Assembly (NCBI GenBank): GCA_050943135.1
Contig: JBMNOP010000017.1
Coordinates: 1 to 48,036 of the forward strand
Length of the DNA stretch: 48,036 nt
Direction of reading: 5' to 3'
From: RUG695 sp050943135
GTDB taxonomy: Bacteria; Planctomycetota; Planctomycetia; Pirellulales; Thermoguttaceae
Position 1 is the first letter of the stretch. Each line of letters opens with the position of its first letter. Positions 33,612 through 43,073 of the stretch are shown here, in pieces. The notes under the pieces were generated by a model. It worked only from the letters and a program-made list of their open reading frames with translations, made no database searches and was not told where the DNA came from. The position numbers were made by a program, and so were the translations under genes.

Positions 33612-36600
33612 TCAATTGACTTTCACATAGAGATTCAGATTCTCTCCATCGACTTTTGCCTCGACCGGTTCGGCATCGGCAACCGCCTCTCCGGTCAACT
33701 CGACTGTCAGGGTTTCTCCTTTGATGTAATCGGCGAACGATTTGAGCGCATCTTGAATCGGGGCACTTTCCGTTTCAATGCCAACCACAATGCGGTCGGT
33801 GTACTCGCATCCCATCTCTTTGCGTCGGTCCTGAATCAAACGTACCAGTTCGCGCGCACAACCTTCCCGAAGGAGCTCTTCCGTCAGTTCCGTCGAGAGA
33901 AGGACCACACAGTCGTCGCCCTGCGCCGCGGCATACCCTTCCTTGGTTTGGAGACGAATCAGAACCTCGTCTTCGGTCAGCTGAACCGCTTCGCCGTCGG
34001 CGTCGATCGTGATCGTGCCATTTTTCTTCATTTCGGCGAGAAGAGACGAACCGTCGGTTTCGGTCAAGGCTTTCTTAACCGCCGGAAGACGTCTCCCGAG
34101 TTTCGGCCCCAACTTTTTTAGGTCGGGAGAAATCTGATATGAGATACACTCATCGGCTTTCTCGAGAAAGAGGACATCTTTTACGTTCAACTCTTCTTTG
34201 ATTAAGTCGACGTATTGTGCGATTTCTTCTTTCACCGAAGCTTCGGCGGGAATAATCTGAATCGCTGCCAGAGGCTGACGCACCTTGAGCTTTGCACCCA
34301 TGCGGGCGTTACGGCCGAGCGAGACCACTTCTCGTACGCGCTTCATCCGTTGTGCAAGTCCTTTGTCGATGACCGCCGGGTCGGCAACCGGGTAATCACA
34401 GAGATGAACCGATTCACTCGCCGCACCGTTGAACGAACCGGTCAGCATCAACCAGATTCGCTCCGAGAGATACGGAACGAACGGAGCTATCAGCTTCGCA
34501 AGGGTCACCAGCGACTCGTAGAGTGTCCAATAGGCATCGGACTTCGAAGACGTCTCTTCGCCGGACCAAAAACGGGCCCGACTGCGTCGAACATACCAGT
34601 TCGAAAGGGAGTCAACAAACGTGATCAGTTTACCACAAGCGGTGAAATGATCGTAAGAATCCATCTTCTCGGTAACAAACGCGATCGTGTCGTTGAGCTC
34701 ACCGAGAAGCCAACGGTCGAGTTCCGAACGTTCGGCGATCGGGCGGTAGCCGGGCGCTGTGCCCATGACCGCAGGGGTCAGGTTGCCGTCGGCGGCCGCG
34801 AGAGCCTTCGGGTCAATCTGTGTTTCGGGCGCAAATCCGTCGATTCTCCGATAGACATCGTAGAACGAGCAAACATTCCAAAGCCGAATCATAAACTCGG
34901 GCATCGACTCTTTAATGGCTGCTTCGCTGTATCGAATCGAGGTCCAAGGAGTCTGGTTGGCATAGAAGTACCAACGGAGTGCGTCGGCACCGTATTTGTC
35001 GAAAATTTCGCGCGGTTCACGGTAGTTTCGCAGCGATTTCGACATCTTCTGTCCATCTTCGCCAAGCATCAGTCCCAATACGATGCAGTTCTTAAACGGG
35101 TGGGGATACTCTTTGGTCTCGGAAAAGAGAAGCGTGCTGATTGCCAGCTGCGAATAGAACCAACCGCGTGTCTGATCGATCGCCTCGCTGATAAAGTCGG
35201 CGGGATGATGTGAGTGAAACTGCTCGACCGATCCTTTAACGTGCGGAAACCCGGTTTGCGCAAAGGGCATTGATCCTGAATCAAACCAGCAGTCGATCAC
35301 TTCGGGAACTCGGCACATCCGTTTGCCGGGCGCTTTCGGTGACTCGTAGGTCATGGCGTCGATATACGGTTTGTGTACTTTGAGATGTTCCCAAAGCTGT
35401 TCGTCCTTTTCGCCCCACGCGGTGCCGGCTTCAACCTTTGCCTTATCGCGGGCGTTCTGCCAAACCTCAAAGCCGGTCACGCCCGGTTTGGCAAGCAGTT
35501 CGTCGTACGAACCGATCGCTTCCTGATATCCCGTCTCTTCACAGACCCAGACCGGGAGGGGTGTTCCCCAAAAACGTTCTCGTGAAAGGGCCCAGTCGAC
35601 ATTCGTCTCAAGGAAGTTCCCGAATCGGCCGTGCCGAATGTGTTCGGGGATCCAGTTGATTTTTTCGTTGTTGGCGAGCATTTTATCTTTGTATTGGGTC
35701 GTCCGAATAAACCAACTCTTGCGAGGGTATTGGATCAACGGATCGTCTGTTGCTCGCCAGCAGAAGGGGTAATCGTGCAAATACTGTTCGAGATGGAAAA
35801 GGATCCCCCGGCGCTTGAGTTCCTGGGTAATCTCTTTATCGCAATCCTTCACCCAACGTCCTTCGTATTCGGGAATCACCGAGGTGAAAGTACCGTTGGC
35901 GGCCACGGCACAGATCAGCTCGGGTCCCTCCCCAGCAACAAAACGTGCCTGTTCGGCGGTCAGGGTGTCAAAGTCAACTTCCCCAAACGCGGGGGCTTCA
36001 TGCACCAGACCGGTACCGGAATCAAGGGTGACAAAATCGCCCGGACAGACGTACCAGGCGATGTGGCTCGTTCCGTCCTCTTTGAGGGTGCCTTTCTTCT
36101 GTCTCAGATCCTTGTAGAAACAATCGTAGGGAGGAAGGTAACGCAGACCGAGCAGATCGGTTCCTTTTAAGGTTTCACCGATTTCGGCTCTCATTTTGAG
36201 CTTGGTGGCAATCGACTCGGTCAATGCCGAGGCAACGATCACTTTGTTCCCGTAACGGGCACCGTCTTGATCGATGAACGAGACGATCGCATAGTCAAGA
36301 TCAGGGTGCACGGCAACAAACTGGTTGCTCGGCAGTGTCCAGGGAGTCGTTGTCCAGACGAGCAAATCGACGTTCTCGAATCGTGAATCACCCGACTCGT
36401 TTATCAGGGGGAATCGGATGAAGACCGAAGGGTCGGCAACACGGCGATACCCTTGCCCAACCTCTCCGCTCGACAGGGCGGTTCCTCCCTGAGCCCACCA
36501 CCAGACGATCTTGTGTCCTTGATAGAGAAGCCCTTTATCGAAGAGGGTTTTGAGCACCCACCAAACCGATTCGACGTATGTTTTATGGTATGTCACGTAG

Positions 36601-37058
36601 GCATGGTCGAGATTGATCCAGAAGCCGAGCCGTTCGGTCAGTTCCTCCCACTGCTGTGTATAGCGGAACACGTTTTGGACGCAATGATGAATAAACGGTT
36701 CGACACCGTAGTTTTCGATATCTTCCTTCGAATGAATTCCGAGCTCTTTACAAACTTCGACCTCGATGGGAAGTCCGTGGGTATCCCACCCGGCTTTCCG
36801 TTCGCAGAGATAACCTTTCATCGTCTTATAACGGGGATAGAGGTCTTTGATCGCACGGGTCAGGCAATGTCCCGGATGGGGGAGCCCGTTAGCGGTTGGC
36901 GGCCCTTCGTAAAAAACGAACTCTCCGCAATTCCGAAGACGCCGCTTTTCCAGCGACTTTTCGTAAATGTTCCGTTCTCGCCAGAGTCGGATCAGTTTTT
37001 CCTCGTTTTGCGGAAAGTTGCCGCCGGAACCGTTTTCATAGACCGTTTCACTCGACAT
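33612..37058 (-). CDS. ileS: isoleucyl-tRNA synthetase (eukaryote-like type)
   Basis: From the ATG at 37058 the protein has 1148 residues. It charges tRNA-Ile, with an editing domain that removes valine. The class I motifs are PHPGH (HIGH-type, near residue 62) and KMSKS (in GQKMSKSLRN). The segment GWDTHGLPIEVEVCKELG and the editing-domain threonine stretch VWTTTPWTLPSN are normal. The C-terminal region (LTEELLREGCARELVRLIQDRRKEMGCEYTDRI) is the anticodon-side extension of the long, eukaryote-like type rather than the zinc-finger end of E. coli IleS. This type is usually resistant to mupirocin; that is inference. GTG one codon upstream is possible. It follows punA. Confidence 0.95.
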   Translation of the reverse strand: MSSETVYENGSGGNFPQNEEKLIRLWRERNIYEKSLEKRRLRNCGEFVFYEGPPTANGLPHPGHCLTRAIKDLYPRYKTMKGYLCERKAGWDTHGLPIEVEVCKELGIHSKEDIENYGVEPFIHHCVQNVFRYTQQWEELTERLGFWINLDHAYVTYHKTYVESVWWVLKTLFDKGLLYQGHKIVWWWAQGGTALSSGEVGQGYRRVADPSVFIRFPLINESGDSRFENVDLLVWTTTPWTLPSNQFVAVHPDLDYAIVSFIDQDGARYGNKVIVASALTESIATKLKMRAEIGETLKGTDLLGLRYLPPYDCFYKDLRQKKGTLKEDGTSHIAWYVCPGDFVTLDSGTGLVHEAPAFGEVDFDTLTAEQARFVAGEGPELICAVAANGTFTSVIPEYEGRWVKDCDKEITQELKRRGILFHLEQYLHDYPFCWRATDDPLIQYPRKSWFIRTTQYKDKMLANNEKINWIPEHIRHGRFGNFLETNVDWALSRERFWGTPLPVWVCEETGYQEAIGSYDELLAKPGVTGFEVWQNARDKAKVEAGTAWGEKDEQLWEHLKVHKPYIDAMTYESPKAPGKRMCRVPEVIDCWFDSGSMPFAQTGFPHVKGSVEQFHSHHPADFISEAIDQTRGWFYSQLAISTLLFSETKEYPHPFKNCIVLGLMLGEDGQKMSKSLRNYREPREIFDKYGADALRWYFYANQTPWTSIRYSEAAIKESMPEFMIRLWNVCSFYDVYRRIDGFAPETQIDPKALAAADGNLTPAVMGTAPGYRPIAERSELDRWLLGELNDTIAFVTEKMDSYDHFTACGKLITFVDSLSNWYVRRSRARFWSGEETSSKSDAYWTLYESLVTLAKLIAPFVPYLSERIWLMLTGSFNGAASESVHLCDYPVADPAVIDKGLAQRMKRVREVVSLGRNARMGAKLKVRQPLAAIQIIPAEASVKEEIAQYVDLIKEELNVKDVLFLEKADECISYQISPDLKKLGPKLGRRLPAVKKALTETDGSSLLAEMKKNGTITIDADGEAVQLTEDEVLIRLQTKEGYAAAQGDDCVVLLSTELTEELLREGCARELVRLIQDRRKEMGCEYTDRIVVGIETESAPIQDALKSFADYIKGETLTVELTGEAVADAEPVEAKVDGENLNLYVKVN

Positions 37059-37158
37059 CACAGATACTCATGCCCTCTCTTTATTATGAACACCGAAACA
37101 GCTTCGGATTTTGGATTCAACGGTGCTCCGTCACGTTTGGAAATGACGCGGCCTAACA

Positions 37159-37983
37159 TTAGAGCCCTTCACGTAGGAGCGAACAAATGATGGCATTCAT
37201 CTTCGGTTCGGCTTTTTCGGCCGTCGTAATAATCTCGGAAATACAGGCGGGTTTCAGCGCATCGGCCAATCCCATGTCGGTAATGATCGAAAACCCGATT
37301 GTTTTCATCCCGACATGAACCGCGGCGATCACTTCCGGGACCGTCGACATACCAACCATGTCGGCACCGATTCCGCGAAGGTAGCGGTACTCGGCCCGGG
37401 TTTCGAGATTTGGTCCCGGCACCGCAACATAAACGCCCTGCCGTGTACGAATTCCGAGCCGCGTAGCCGCCTCGTGTGCTCTTTCTATCAGTTGATGGCT
37501 GTACGGCTCAATCATGTCGGGGTACCGCGGGCCGAGACGGTCATCGTTCGGGCCGATCAGTGGATTGATTCCGAGCAGATTGATATGATCTTCGATCAGT
37601 ACGATATCGCCCTGGCGGAACTGCGGATTGAGTCCGCCGCAAGCGTTCGAGACGATCAGCGTCTTGGCACCGAGTTCGTGCATTACGCGGATCGGAAAGA
37701 CGATCTGTTTGGCGGTATACCCTTCATAGGAATGGAAACGCCCGTTCATCGCGACGATCGCTTTTCCCTCGAGCTTGCCGAGAATCAGTTTTCCGGCATG
37801 AGACTCGACAGTCGAAACGGCAAAATGCGGAATCGTTTCGTAGGGGATCATCTCGGCAATTTCGATGTTTCGGACAAGGTTTCCTAAACCCGTCCCGAGA
37901 ACAATCGCGACTTCCGGTTTTTCGTCCCGGAGACTGCGTACGTACGCGGCTGCCTCTCGGATCATATCATATTCGCTTGGCAT
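37159..37983 (-). CDS. punA: purine-nucleoside phosphorylase, trimeric class
   Basis: This 274-residue enzyme splits purine nucleosides with phosphate for salvage. Landmarks: VAIVLGTGLGNL (phosphate serine position replaced by Thr), the histidine stretch ESHAGKLILGKL, NGRFHSYEGYTAKQIVFPIRV, VSNACGGLNP and MVGMSTVPEVIAA. The base-recognition asparagine of the human enzyme (I-T-N) is aspartate here (IITDMGLAD). Aspartate at this position is found in methylthioadenosine phosphorylase and in some bacterial PNPs, so base preference is uncertain. It lies between aspS and ileS on the minus strand, with about 100 bases to ileS. Confidence 0.92.
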   Translation of the reverse strand: MPSEYDMIREAAAYVRSLRDEKPEVAIVLGTGLGNLVRNIEIAEMIPYETIPHFAVSTVESHAGKLILGKLEGKAIVAMNGRFHSYEGYTAKQIVFPIRVMHELGAKTLIVSNACGGLNPQFRQGDIVLIEDHINLLGINPLIGPNDDRLGPRYPDMIEPYSHQLIERAHEAATRLGIRTRQGVYVAVPGPNLETRAEYRYLRGIGADMVGMSTVPEVIAAVHVGMKTIGFSIITDMGLADALKPACISEIITTAEKAEPKMNAIICSLLREGL

Positions 37984-38048
37984 AGGTTCATTTCCGTGGT
38001 AGGTTTCCGTCTTTGACTGTAAGATGCATGGGTTTTGAAACAGGAGAC

Positions 38049-39827
38049 TCAGTCCCCTTTCAGGTCAACCTTTACCCCAAGCTCTCTGAGTTGCTTTTCG
38101 GTCACAGGACCCGGCGCACCGGTCATCAGATCCGAAGCCTTGGCCGTTTTCGGAAAGGCCATGCAGTCGCGGATATTGTCGACCCCGGCAAAGAGCATGA
38201 CGAGCCGATCAAGGCCCAGAGCAATCCCCCCGTGGGGGGGGGCACCGAACTGCAGCGCATCAAGAAGGAAGCCAAACTGCCCCTTCGCCTCTTCACGAGT
38301 CATTCCCAACAGGGCAAAGACACGGTTTTGCGTCTCGGCGTCATGGATACGGATCGTCCCGCCGCCGATTTCAAACCCGTTCAGGACAAGGTCGTATGCC
38401 TGTGCACGGACCCGCCCGGGATCGGATTCGAGAAATTCGAGGTCTTCGACCAGCGGAGCGGTAAACGGATGATGCATCGCGACCCAGCGATTTTCTTCTT
38501 CGCTCCAATCGAACATCGGGAATTTGATGATCCAGCAGAAATTCATTTCTTTCGGATCGTAAAGTTTGAGTTGAGCAGCGAGGCGGCGTCGCAAACCATT
38601 CAGAACACGGCAGGTCAGCTGGAAAGAACCGCACGAGAAGAGGAGCAGGTCGTTCGGTTCGGCCTGTAGCGTGGCAGCAATCTGTAACAGTTCGGACTCA
38701 GCGAGAAACTTAGCACTTGAGCCGGTCAGTTTTCCCTCGGAATCGACCTTGAACCAAACAAGTCCTTTCGCCCCGAACTGGTCGGCACACCAAGCCGTCA
38801 GAGCGTCGATCTCTTTGCGCGAGAAAGAGTCGGCGGCATTCTTCACGTTGATACCGCGGACACACCCGCCCTCTTCGGCCGTTGTACGAAAAACCTTGAA
38901 CTCGGTCTGCTTGGCCACATCGGTAACATCTTTGAGTTCCATGCCGAACCGCAGATCGGGCGCATCGTGCCCGAAACGTTCCATCGCCTCATCGTAGGTC
39001 ATCCGAGGGATCGGAAGCGAGAGTTCGCGGCCGAGAACGTCTTTCATCAGACGTTGGACCAGACCGCTCATGATGGCGAGGATATCTTCCATTTCGATGA
39101 ACGACATTTCGAGATCGAGCTGGGTAAACTCGGGCTGACGGTCGGCACGCAGGTCTTCGTCACGAAAACAGCGGGCAATCTGCATGTAGCGGTCATAACC
39201 GGCGATCATGAGGAGCTGTTTGTAGAGCTGCGGTGACTGCGGTAACGCGTAGAAACTTCCTTGCGAAATGCGACTCGGCACCAAGTAGTCGCGCGCGCCT
39301 TCGGGGGTGCTCTTACCGAGGATCGGTGTCTCGATCTCGACAAAACCCCGCTCATCAAAATAATCGCGCATCACCTTTGTCATCTTATGACGAAGAACAA
39401 GAACGCGCTGCATCTCGGGCCGACGCAGGTCTAGGAACCGATAATTCAGACGCATCTCTTCGGAAGGAATTTCTGGGGCACTCGGAGCGAACGGAACAAC
39501 TTCGGATCGGTTGAGGATGACAAGCTTTTCGGCCTCGACTTCGATTTCTCCGGTCGGCATGTTCGGATTGACCAGTCCCTCGGGGCGGAGCCGAACGACA
39601 CCGGTAATCTGAACAACGTCTTCGTTTCGAAGCGTTTTCACCGTTTCAAAAGCGGAAGGATCCGCCATTGTCGAATAAAAAACGGTTTGAACCTTACCGT
39701 AACGGTCGCGCAAGTTGACGAAAAAGACACCGCTGTGATCGCGTGCCGAATCGACCCAGCCCGCCAAGGTGACCTTTTCGCCGTTATGGGTTCCCCGAAG
39801 CGCACCGCAAGTTGTAGTCCGAAACAC
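38049..39827 (-). CDS. aspS: aspartyl-tRNA synthetase, bacterial type
   Basis: From a GTG at 39827 the protein has 592 residues. The start is set by AAGGAG six bases upstream and by the family N-terminus (FRTTTCGALRGTHNGEKVTLAGWVDSARDHSG). An OB-fold anticodon domain leads, then the class II core: motif 2 FRDEDLRADRQPEFTQLDLEMSF, and motif 3 GGIALGLDRLVMLFAG at the end. The bacterial insertion domain (about residues 280-420, GAD-like) is present. It attaches aspartate to tRNA-Asp; whether it also charges tRNA-Asn cannot be told. The open frame upstream to 39866 lacks a ribosome binding site. Divergent from glnN. Confidence 0.95.
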   Translation of the reverse strand: MFRTTTCGALRGTHNGEKVTLAGWVDSARDHSGVFFVNLRDRYGKVQTVFYSTMADPSAFETVKTLRNEDVVQITGVVRLRPEGLVNPNMPTGEIEVEAEKLVILNRSEVVPFAPSAPEIPSEEMRLNYRFLDLRRPEMQRVLVLRHKMTKVMRDYFDERGFVEIETPILGKSTPEGARDYLVPSRISQGSFYALPQSPQLYKQLLMIAGYDRYMQIARCFRDEDLRADRQPEFTQLDLEMSFIEMEDILAIMSGLVQRLMKDVLGRELSLPIPRMTYDEAMERFGHDAPDLRFGMELKDVTDVAKQTEFKVFRTTAEEGGCVRGINVKNAADSFSRKEIDALTAWCADQFGAKGLVWFKVDSEGKLTGSSAKFLAESELLQIAATLQAEPNDLLLFSCGSFQLTCRVLNGLRRRLAAQLKLYDPKEMNFCWIIKFPMFDWSEEENRWVAMHHPFTAPLVEDLEFLESDPGRVRAQAYDLVLNGFEIGGGTIRIHDAETQNRVFALLGMTREEAKGQFGFLLDALQFGAPPHGGIALGLDRLVMLFAGVDNIRDCMAFPKTAKASDLMTGAPGPVTEKQLRELGVKVDLKGD

Positions 39828-40030
39828 TATTGACTCCTTGAATGATCTCCATCGGATGATTATCACTGCCCGGCGATGTGCCGTGCGGAACCACCCTCCG
39901 AATTTTAAAACAAATTCGATTTTTCACAATAGGACAAAAGGGCTCGGCGTGGTGACGTACCCTACCGCATGTTCGGAAAATTCTTGCGGAGAATCGCGTC
40001 TCGCCCCGATTAACAGGAGAACAGCCCAGC

Positions 40031-40058
40031 TTGCTGATTGCGGTGATGGGCATATAAT
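40031..40058 (+). promoter_or_regulatory. promoter of glnN
   Basis: TTGCTG (40031-40036), 16 bases and TATAAT (40053-40058) put the start near 40065, leaving a leader of about 80 bases. Confidence 0.55.
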
Positions 40059-40079
40059 AGGCCGGTGTGGAAGGGTTGC

Positions 40080-40103
40080 CCACCTACCATGGGGTATTGG
40101 TGG
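40080..40103 (+). promoter_or_regulatory. leader hairpin of glnN
   Basis: CCACC-TACC and GGTA-GGTGG pair over 9 bp with a 4-base loop and a two-T bulge. It lies between the predicted start and the ribosome binding site; it could tune expression to nitrogen state, but that is inference. Confidence 0.4.
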
Positions 40104-40146
40104 AAAAAGCCCCAAACCACAGCAGAAAATGCGAGGCAAGCCTAAG

Positions 40147-42291
40147 ATGAACACGAACCGGGTTAGGGCGATCGAAAAGATCGCGGCGCACAAGGAGGAT
40201 TACTCAGGCATCGGAACCTCGTTTCCGCCGGAAGAGTACGGCAAATACGTCTTCAACGAGAAGCAGATTAAAAAATACCTCCCGAGAGGTTCGGCCGAAA
40301 AACTTCTGGCGACCATTCGAGAGCGGAAGCCTCTCGACCCGACGATTGCCGATGATGTGGCAAACGCCATGAAAGATTGGGCAATCAGTCTGGGTGCCAC
40401 GCACTACACCCATTGGTTCCAGCCGTTGAGCGGCGGTACGGCCGAAAAACACGACGCTTTTTTGGAACTTTCCGATTCGGGCGAACCGCTCAAAGTCTTT
40501 TCCGGAAAAAAGTTAATCAAGGGTGAACCCGACGCGTCAAGTTTCCCTTCGGGCGGTCTTCGCCGTACGTTCGAAGCACGGGGTTACACAGCCTGGGATC
40601 CGACGAGTCCCGCATTCCTTAAACGCCATCGTAATGGCGCAACTCTTTGCATTCCCACAATCTTCTGCTCTTATAACGGTGAAACCCTCGATAAGAAAAC
40701 ACCGGTTCTTCGATCGGCCCGAGCCCTGGAAAATGCCATCAAACGACTGATGGCGATCTTCGGCAAGCCGGATGCTCCGGTAACAATTTCTCTGGGAGCC
40801 GAACAGGAGTACTTTCTGATCGACCGCAATTTCTACCTCAATCGCCCCGACCTGGTACAGACCGGGCGGACACTCTTCGGCTCGGCACCGCCACGCAACA
40901 AACAACTGGCCGATCATTATTTCGGGAGTATCCGTCCTGAGATTCTCGCGTTCATGACCGATGTCGATCATGAACTTTGGCGACTCGGAATCCCGGCCAA
41001 GACCCGACACAACGAAACCGCGCCCGCGCAGTTCGAGATTGCCCCGATTTTCGAAGAACTCAATATCGCGATCGACCACAATATGCTTTTGATGGACATT
41101 CTTAAGCGTACCGCGGTTAATCACGGAATGGTCTGTCTCTTACACGAAAAACCGTTCGCCGGGGTCAACGGATCCGGAAAACATAACAACTGGTCGGTCA
41201 CCTACGGGGAAAGCAATCTGCTCAACCCGGGCGACAACCCCGAACAGAACGCGGTCTTTTTAACGGTCTTGGCGGCGATCATTCGAGCGGTCGACCTTCA
41301 CAGTGATATTTTGCGTGCCACGACGGTTAACGCGGGAAACAAGTATCGACTCGGGATGGGCGAAGCGCCGCCGGTCATCATGTCGATTTCCCTCGGAGAG
41401 AAGTTGACCGAAATTCTTGACAGTCTCGGATGTCCCGAAGCGGTTCCAAGCAAACCGACCGAGATGATGCGCATCGGTGTCGATACCCTTCCGCCGCTTC
41501 CGCGCGACAATACCGACCGAAACCGGACAAGCCCCTTCGCCTTTACCGGAAACAAGTTCGAGTTCCGCGCCTGCGGTTCGGATCAGTCCTGCGCCGGTTT
41601 CAACACGGTTCTTAACACGATCATTGCCGAGTCGATCGACCTTGTCGCCGACCGACTTGAAAAACTCGATCGGAGCGACAAAAACGCATTCAGCACCGGA
41701 CTAACCTCGGTCGTTGCCGAGATCATCCGCAAACACCGCCGCATCATTTTCAACGGGAACAATTACAGTCCCGAATGGGTGGAAGAGGCCGAGAGGCGCG
41801 GACTGCAAAATGTGCGCAAATCGATCGAAGCGCTCCGCGCCTATACCAAACCGGAAAACGAAGACCTCTTTAACCGCTACCATATTTTTTCGAAGGCCGA
41901 AATCGAGTCACGATTCGAAGTCTTTAGCAACGACTACCACTCCCGTGTTCGAATCGAGGGAGGGGTTGCTCTCGAAATCGCACGCACGATGGTCTTACCG
42001 GTCGTTGTCAAGTCGTACCGCGAGTCGCTGGAAACGCTCCGTGCGGCGCGTGACGCCAAGACCCCACACGGCATCAAGGCCGCCGAGTCGATCGCCGCCG
42101 AGTTTGGCGACCTGCTCGACCGACTCACCGAGGGTTGCGCCGAACTCGAAAAGGCACTCGGCGGCGAACACGAAGGCATCATCGGCAATTTGAGGCAGAT
42201 TCGCGAGATCGTCGATCACGCCGAGGATATCGTCGACGATACTCTCTGGCCGCTACCGAAATACCGGGAAATGCTCTTTCTCTACAACTGA
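40147..42291 (+). CDS. glnN: glutamine synthetase, type III
   Basis: From the ATG at 40147 the protein has 714 residues, the size of GSIII and far longer than GSI. It makes glutamine from glutamate, ammonia and ATP. The GSIII signatures are clear: GATHYTHWFQPLSGGTAEKHDAF, SLGAEQEYFLID, RHNETAPAQFEIAPIFEE, GKHNNWSVTYG and the C-terminal EDLFNRYHIFSKAEIESRFE region. GAGG lies about ten bases upstream; the ATG at 40129 has no such site. GSIII is common in Bacteroidetes, cyanobacteria and some planctomycetes. The gene is followed 14 bases later by an unrecognised gene and then an agmatinase, probably one transcript. Confidence 0.95.
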   Translation: MNTNRVRAIEKIAAHKEDYSGIGTSFPPEEYGKYVFNEKQIKKYLPRGSAEKLLATIRERKPLDPTIADDVANAMKDWAISLGATHYTHWFQPLSGGTAEKHDAFLELSDSGEPLKVFSGKKLIKGEPDASSFPSGGLRRTFEARGYTAWDPTSPAFLKRHRNGATLCIPTIFCSYNGETLDKKTPVLRSARALENAIKRLMAIFGKPDAPVTISLGAEQEYFLIDRNFYLNRPDLVQTGRTLFGSAPPRNKQLADHYFGSIRPEILAFMTDVDHELWRLGIPAKTRHNETAPAQFEIAPIFEELNIAIDHNMLLMDILKRTAVNHGMVCLLHEKPFAGVNGSGKHNNWSVTYGESNLLNPGDNPEQNAVFLTVLAAIIRAVDLHSDILRATTVNAGNKYRLGMGEAPPVIMSISLGEKLTEILDSLGCPEAVPSKPTEMMRIGVDTLPPLPRDNTDRNRTSPFAFTGNKFEFRACGSDQSCAGFNTVLNTIIAESIDLVADRLEKLDRSDKNAFSTGLTSVVAEIIRKHRRIIFNGNNYSPEWVEEAERRGLQNVRKSIEALRAYTKPENEDLFNRYHIFSKAEIESRFEVFSNDYHSRVRIEGGVALEIARTMVLPVVVKSYRESLETLRAARDAKTPHGIKAAESIAAEFGDLLDRLTEGCAELEKALGGEHEGIIGNLRQIREIVDHAEDIVDDTLWPLPKYREMLFLYN

Positions 42292-42305
42292 ACGGATCGG
42301 AAACG

Positions 42306-43040
42306 ATGTACACGCACGAGTTTTCACCTTTCGCCGACGGTAATGTCGAGGTCTGGGGGCTGTTTGACTTTCGCCAAGATACCGAGTCACACTGTGTGGC
42401 ACCCTCTCCGGAAATCGAACTTTATACCGAAGCTTTCCCGGTTTTTATGCCACTAAAAGCGTGGGGGCATCGTTGCGGCTATAAACGTAATCCGGTTATT
42501 TACCTGACCTGGCAACGTCAGTGCGAAGACTCGCAAATCGCCACAAAGCTTCTGCCGAAAGACCTGTGTGAAGTGGCCGAAACGGTCGTGGAAGAGATGA
42601 AAACCGATCTTCGCGATGCCGGTGACAAACGCGTCGCCTCACTCGACCTGTTCGATTTGGTACCGGCCTCCAAAGAATTTACCGACCTGAGCCGTCAACC
42701 GGAAGGAACCTTCGACTGCGCCTTGGTAACCTACCCGCTCGCCGCCGCACTCCTGGCCGCGGCCGTCGATACCGCCAGCCTTAGCAAACCGAAAGCAATC
42801 TGTTTCGGCGGCTGGAATTTCTATCGTTCCAAATCCCTCTCGGGGCTCCTGAGTCCCGAAGACGTCGACGACAAAATCCTCACCGCGCGTAAATGCGGAA
42901 TCACCGAGATTTACTTCTCTGCACCCGACCGCCTCTTTGACTCCCTCAAAGAGGTCGGCGACGATGTCCGCCGCCTTGACGAAGAAGATTCTCTTGCCGA
43001 AACGATCGATCCGTACCGTAAAGTCTTTCAGCAAGCCTGA
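42306..43040 (+). CDS. unrecognised protein, possibly an inactive Lon-type (S16) fold
   Basis: I do not recognise this 244-residue cytoplasmic protein with confidence. The ATG at 42306 has GGAA upstream and lies 14 bases after glnN. No signal or membrane helix is seen. The C-terminal half resembles the Lon protease fold: YPLAAALLAAAVDTA where Lon has G-x-S-A-G, then a GG-containing strand (AICFGGWNFYRSKS) and VDDKILTARKCGITEIYFSA like Lon's L-K-E-K-L-L-A-A-H-R-G-G-I-K. The lysine is retained but the catalytic serine would be leucine, so it would be a non-peptidase. This likeness is by eye only. The N-terminal half (VEVWGLFDFRQDTESHCVAPSPEIELY) resembles nothing I know. Its position between glutamine synthetase and agmatinase suggests a role in nitrogen metabolism or its control. 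Confidence 0.7.
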   Translation: MYTHEFSPFADGNVEVWGLFDFRQDTESHCVAPSPEIELYTEAFPVFMPLKAWGHRCGYKRNPVIYLTWQRQCEDSQIATKLLPKDLCEVAETVVEEMKTDLRDAGDKRVASLDLFDLVPASKEFTDLSRQPEGTFDCALVTYPLAAALLAAAVDTASLSKPKAICFGGWNFYRSKSLSGLLSPEDVDDKILTARKCGITEIYFSAPDRLFDSLKEVGDDVRRLDEEDSLAETIDPYRKVFQQA

Positions 43041-43073
43041 CACTCTCCCCCGATTCCGACACCCTCTCCGACC

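Larger units (their letters stand above)
39828..40146. other. divergent control region between aspS and glnN
   Basis: This 319-base gap holds the glnN promoter (40031-40058) and leader hairpin (40080-40103). The open frame that continues upstream from glnN through it shows no family resemblance and is not counted as coding. A clear aspS promoter was not identified. Confidence 0.5.

Noticed and set aside
34215..35213. 332-codon plus-strand open frame
   Set aside because: Antisense shadow of ileS; the composition follows the complementary codons and no domain is seen.
39769..40146. N-terminal extension of glnN in the same open frame
   Set aside because: It runs over the divergent promoter region and into aspS, lacks family resemblance, and the ATG at 40147 matches the usual GSIII start.
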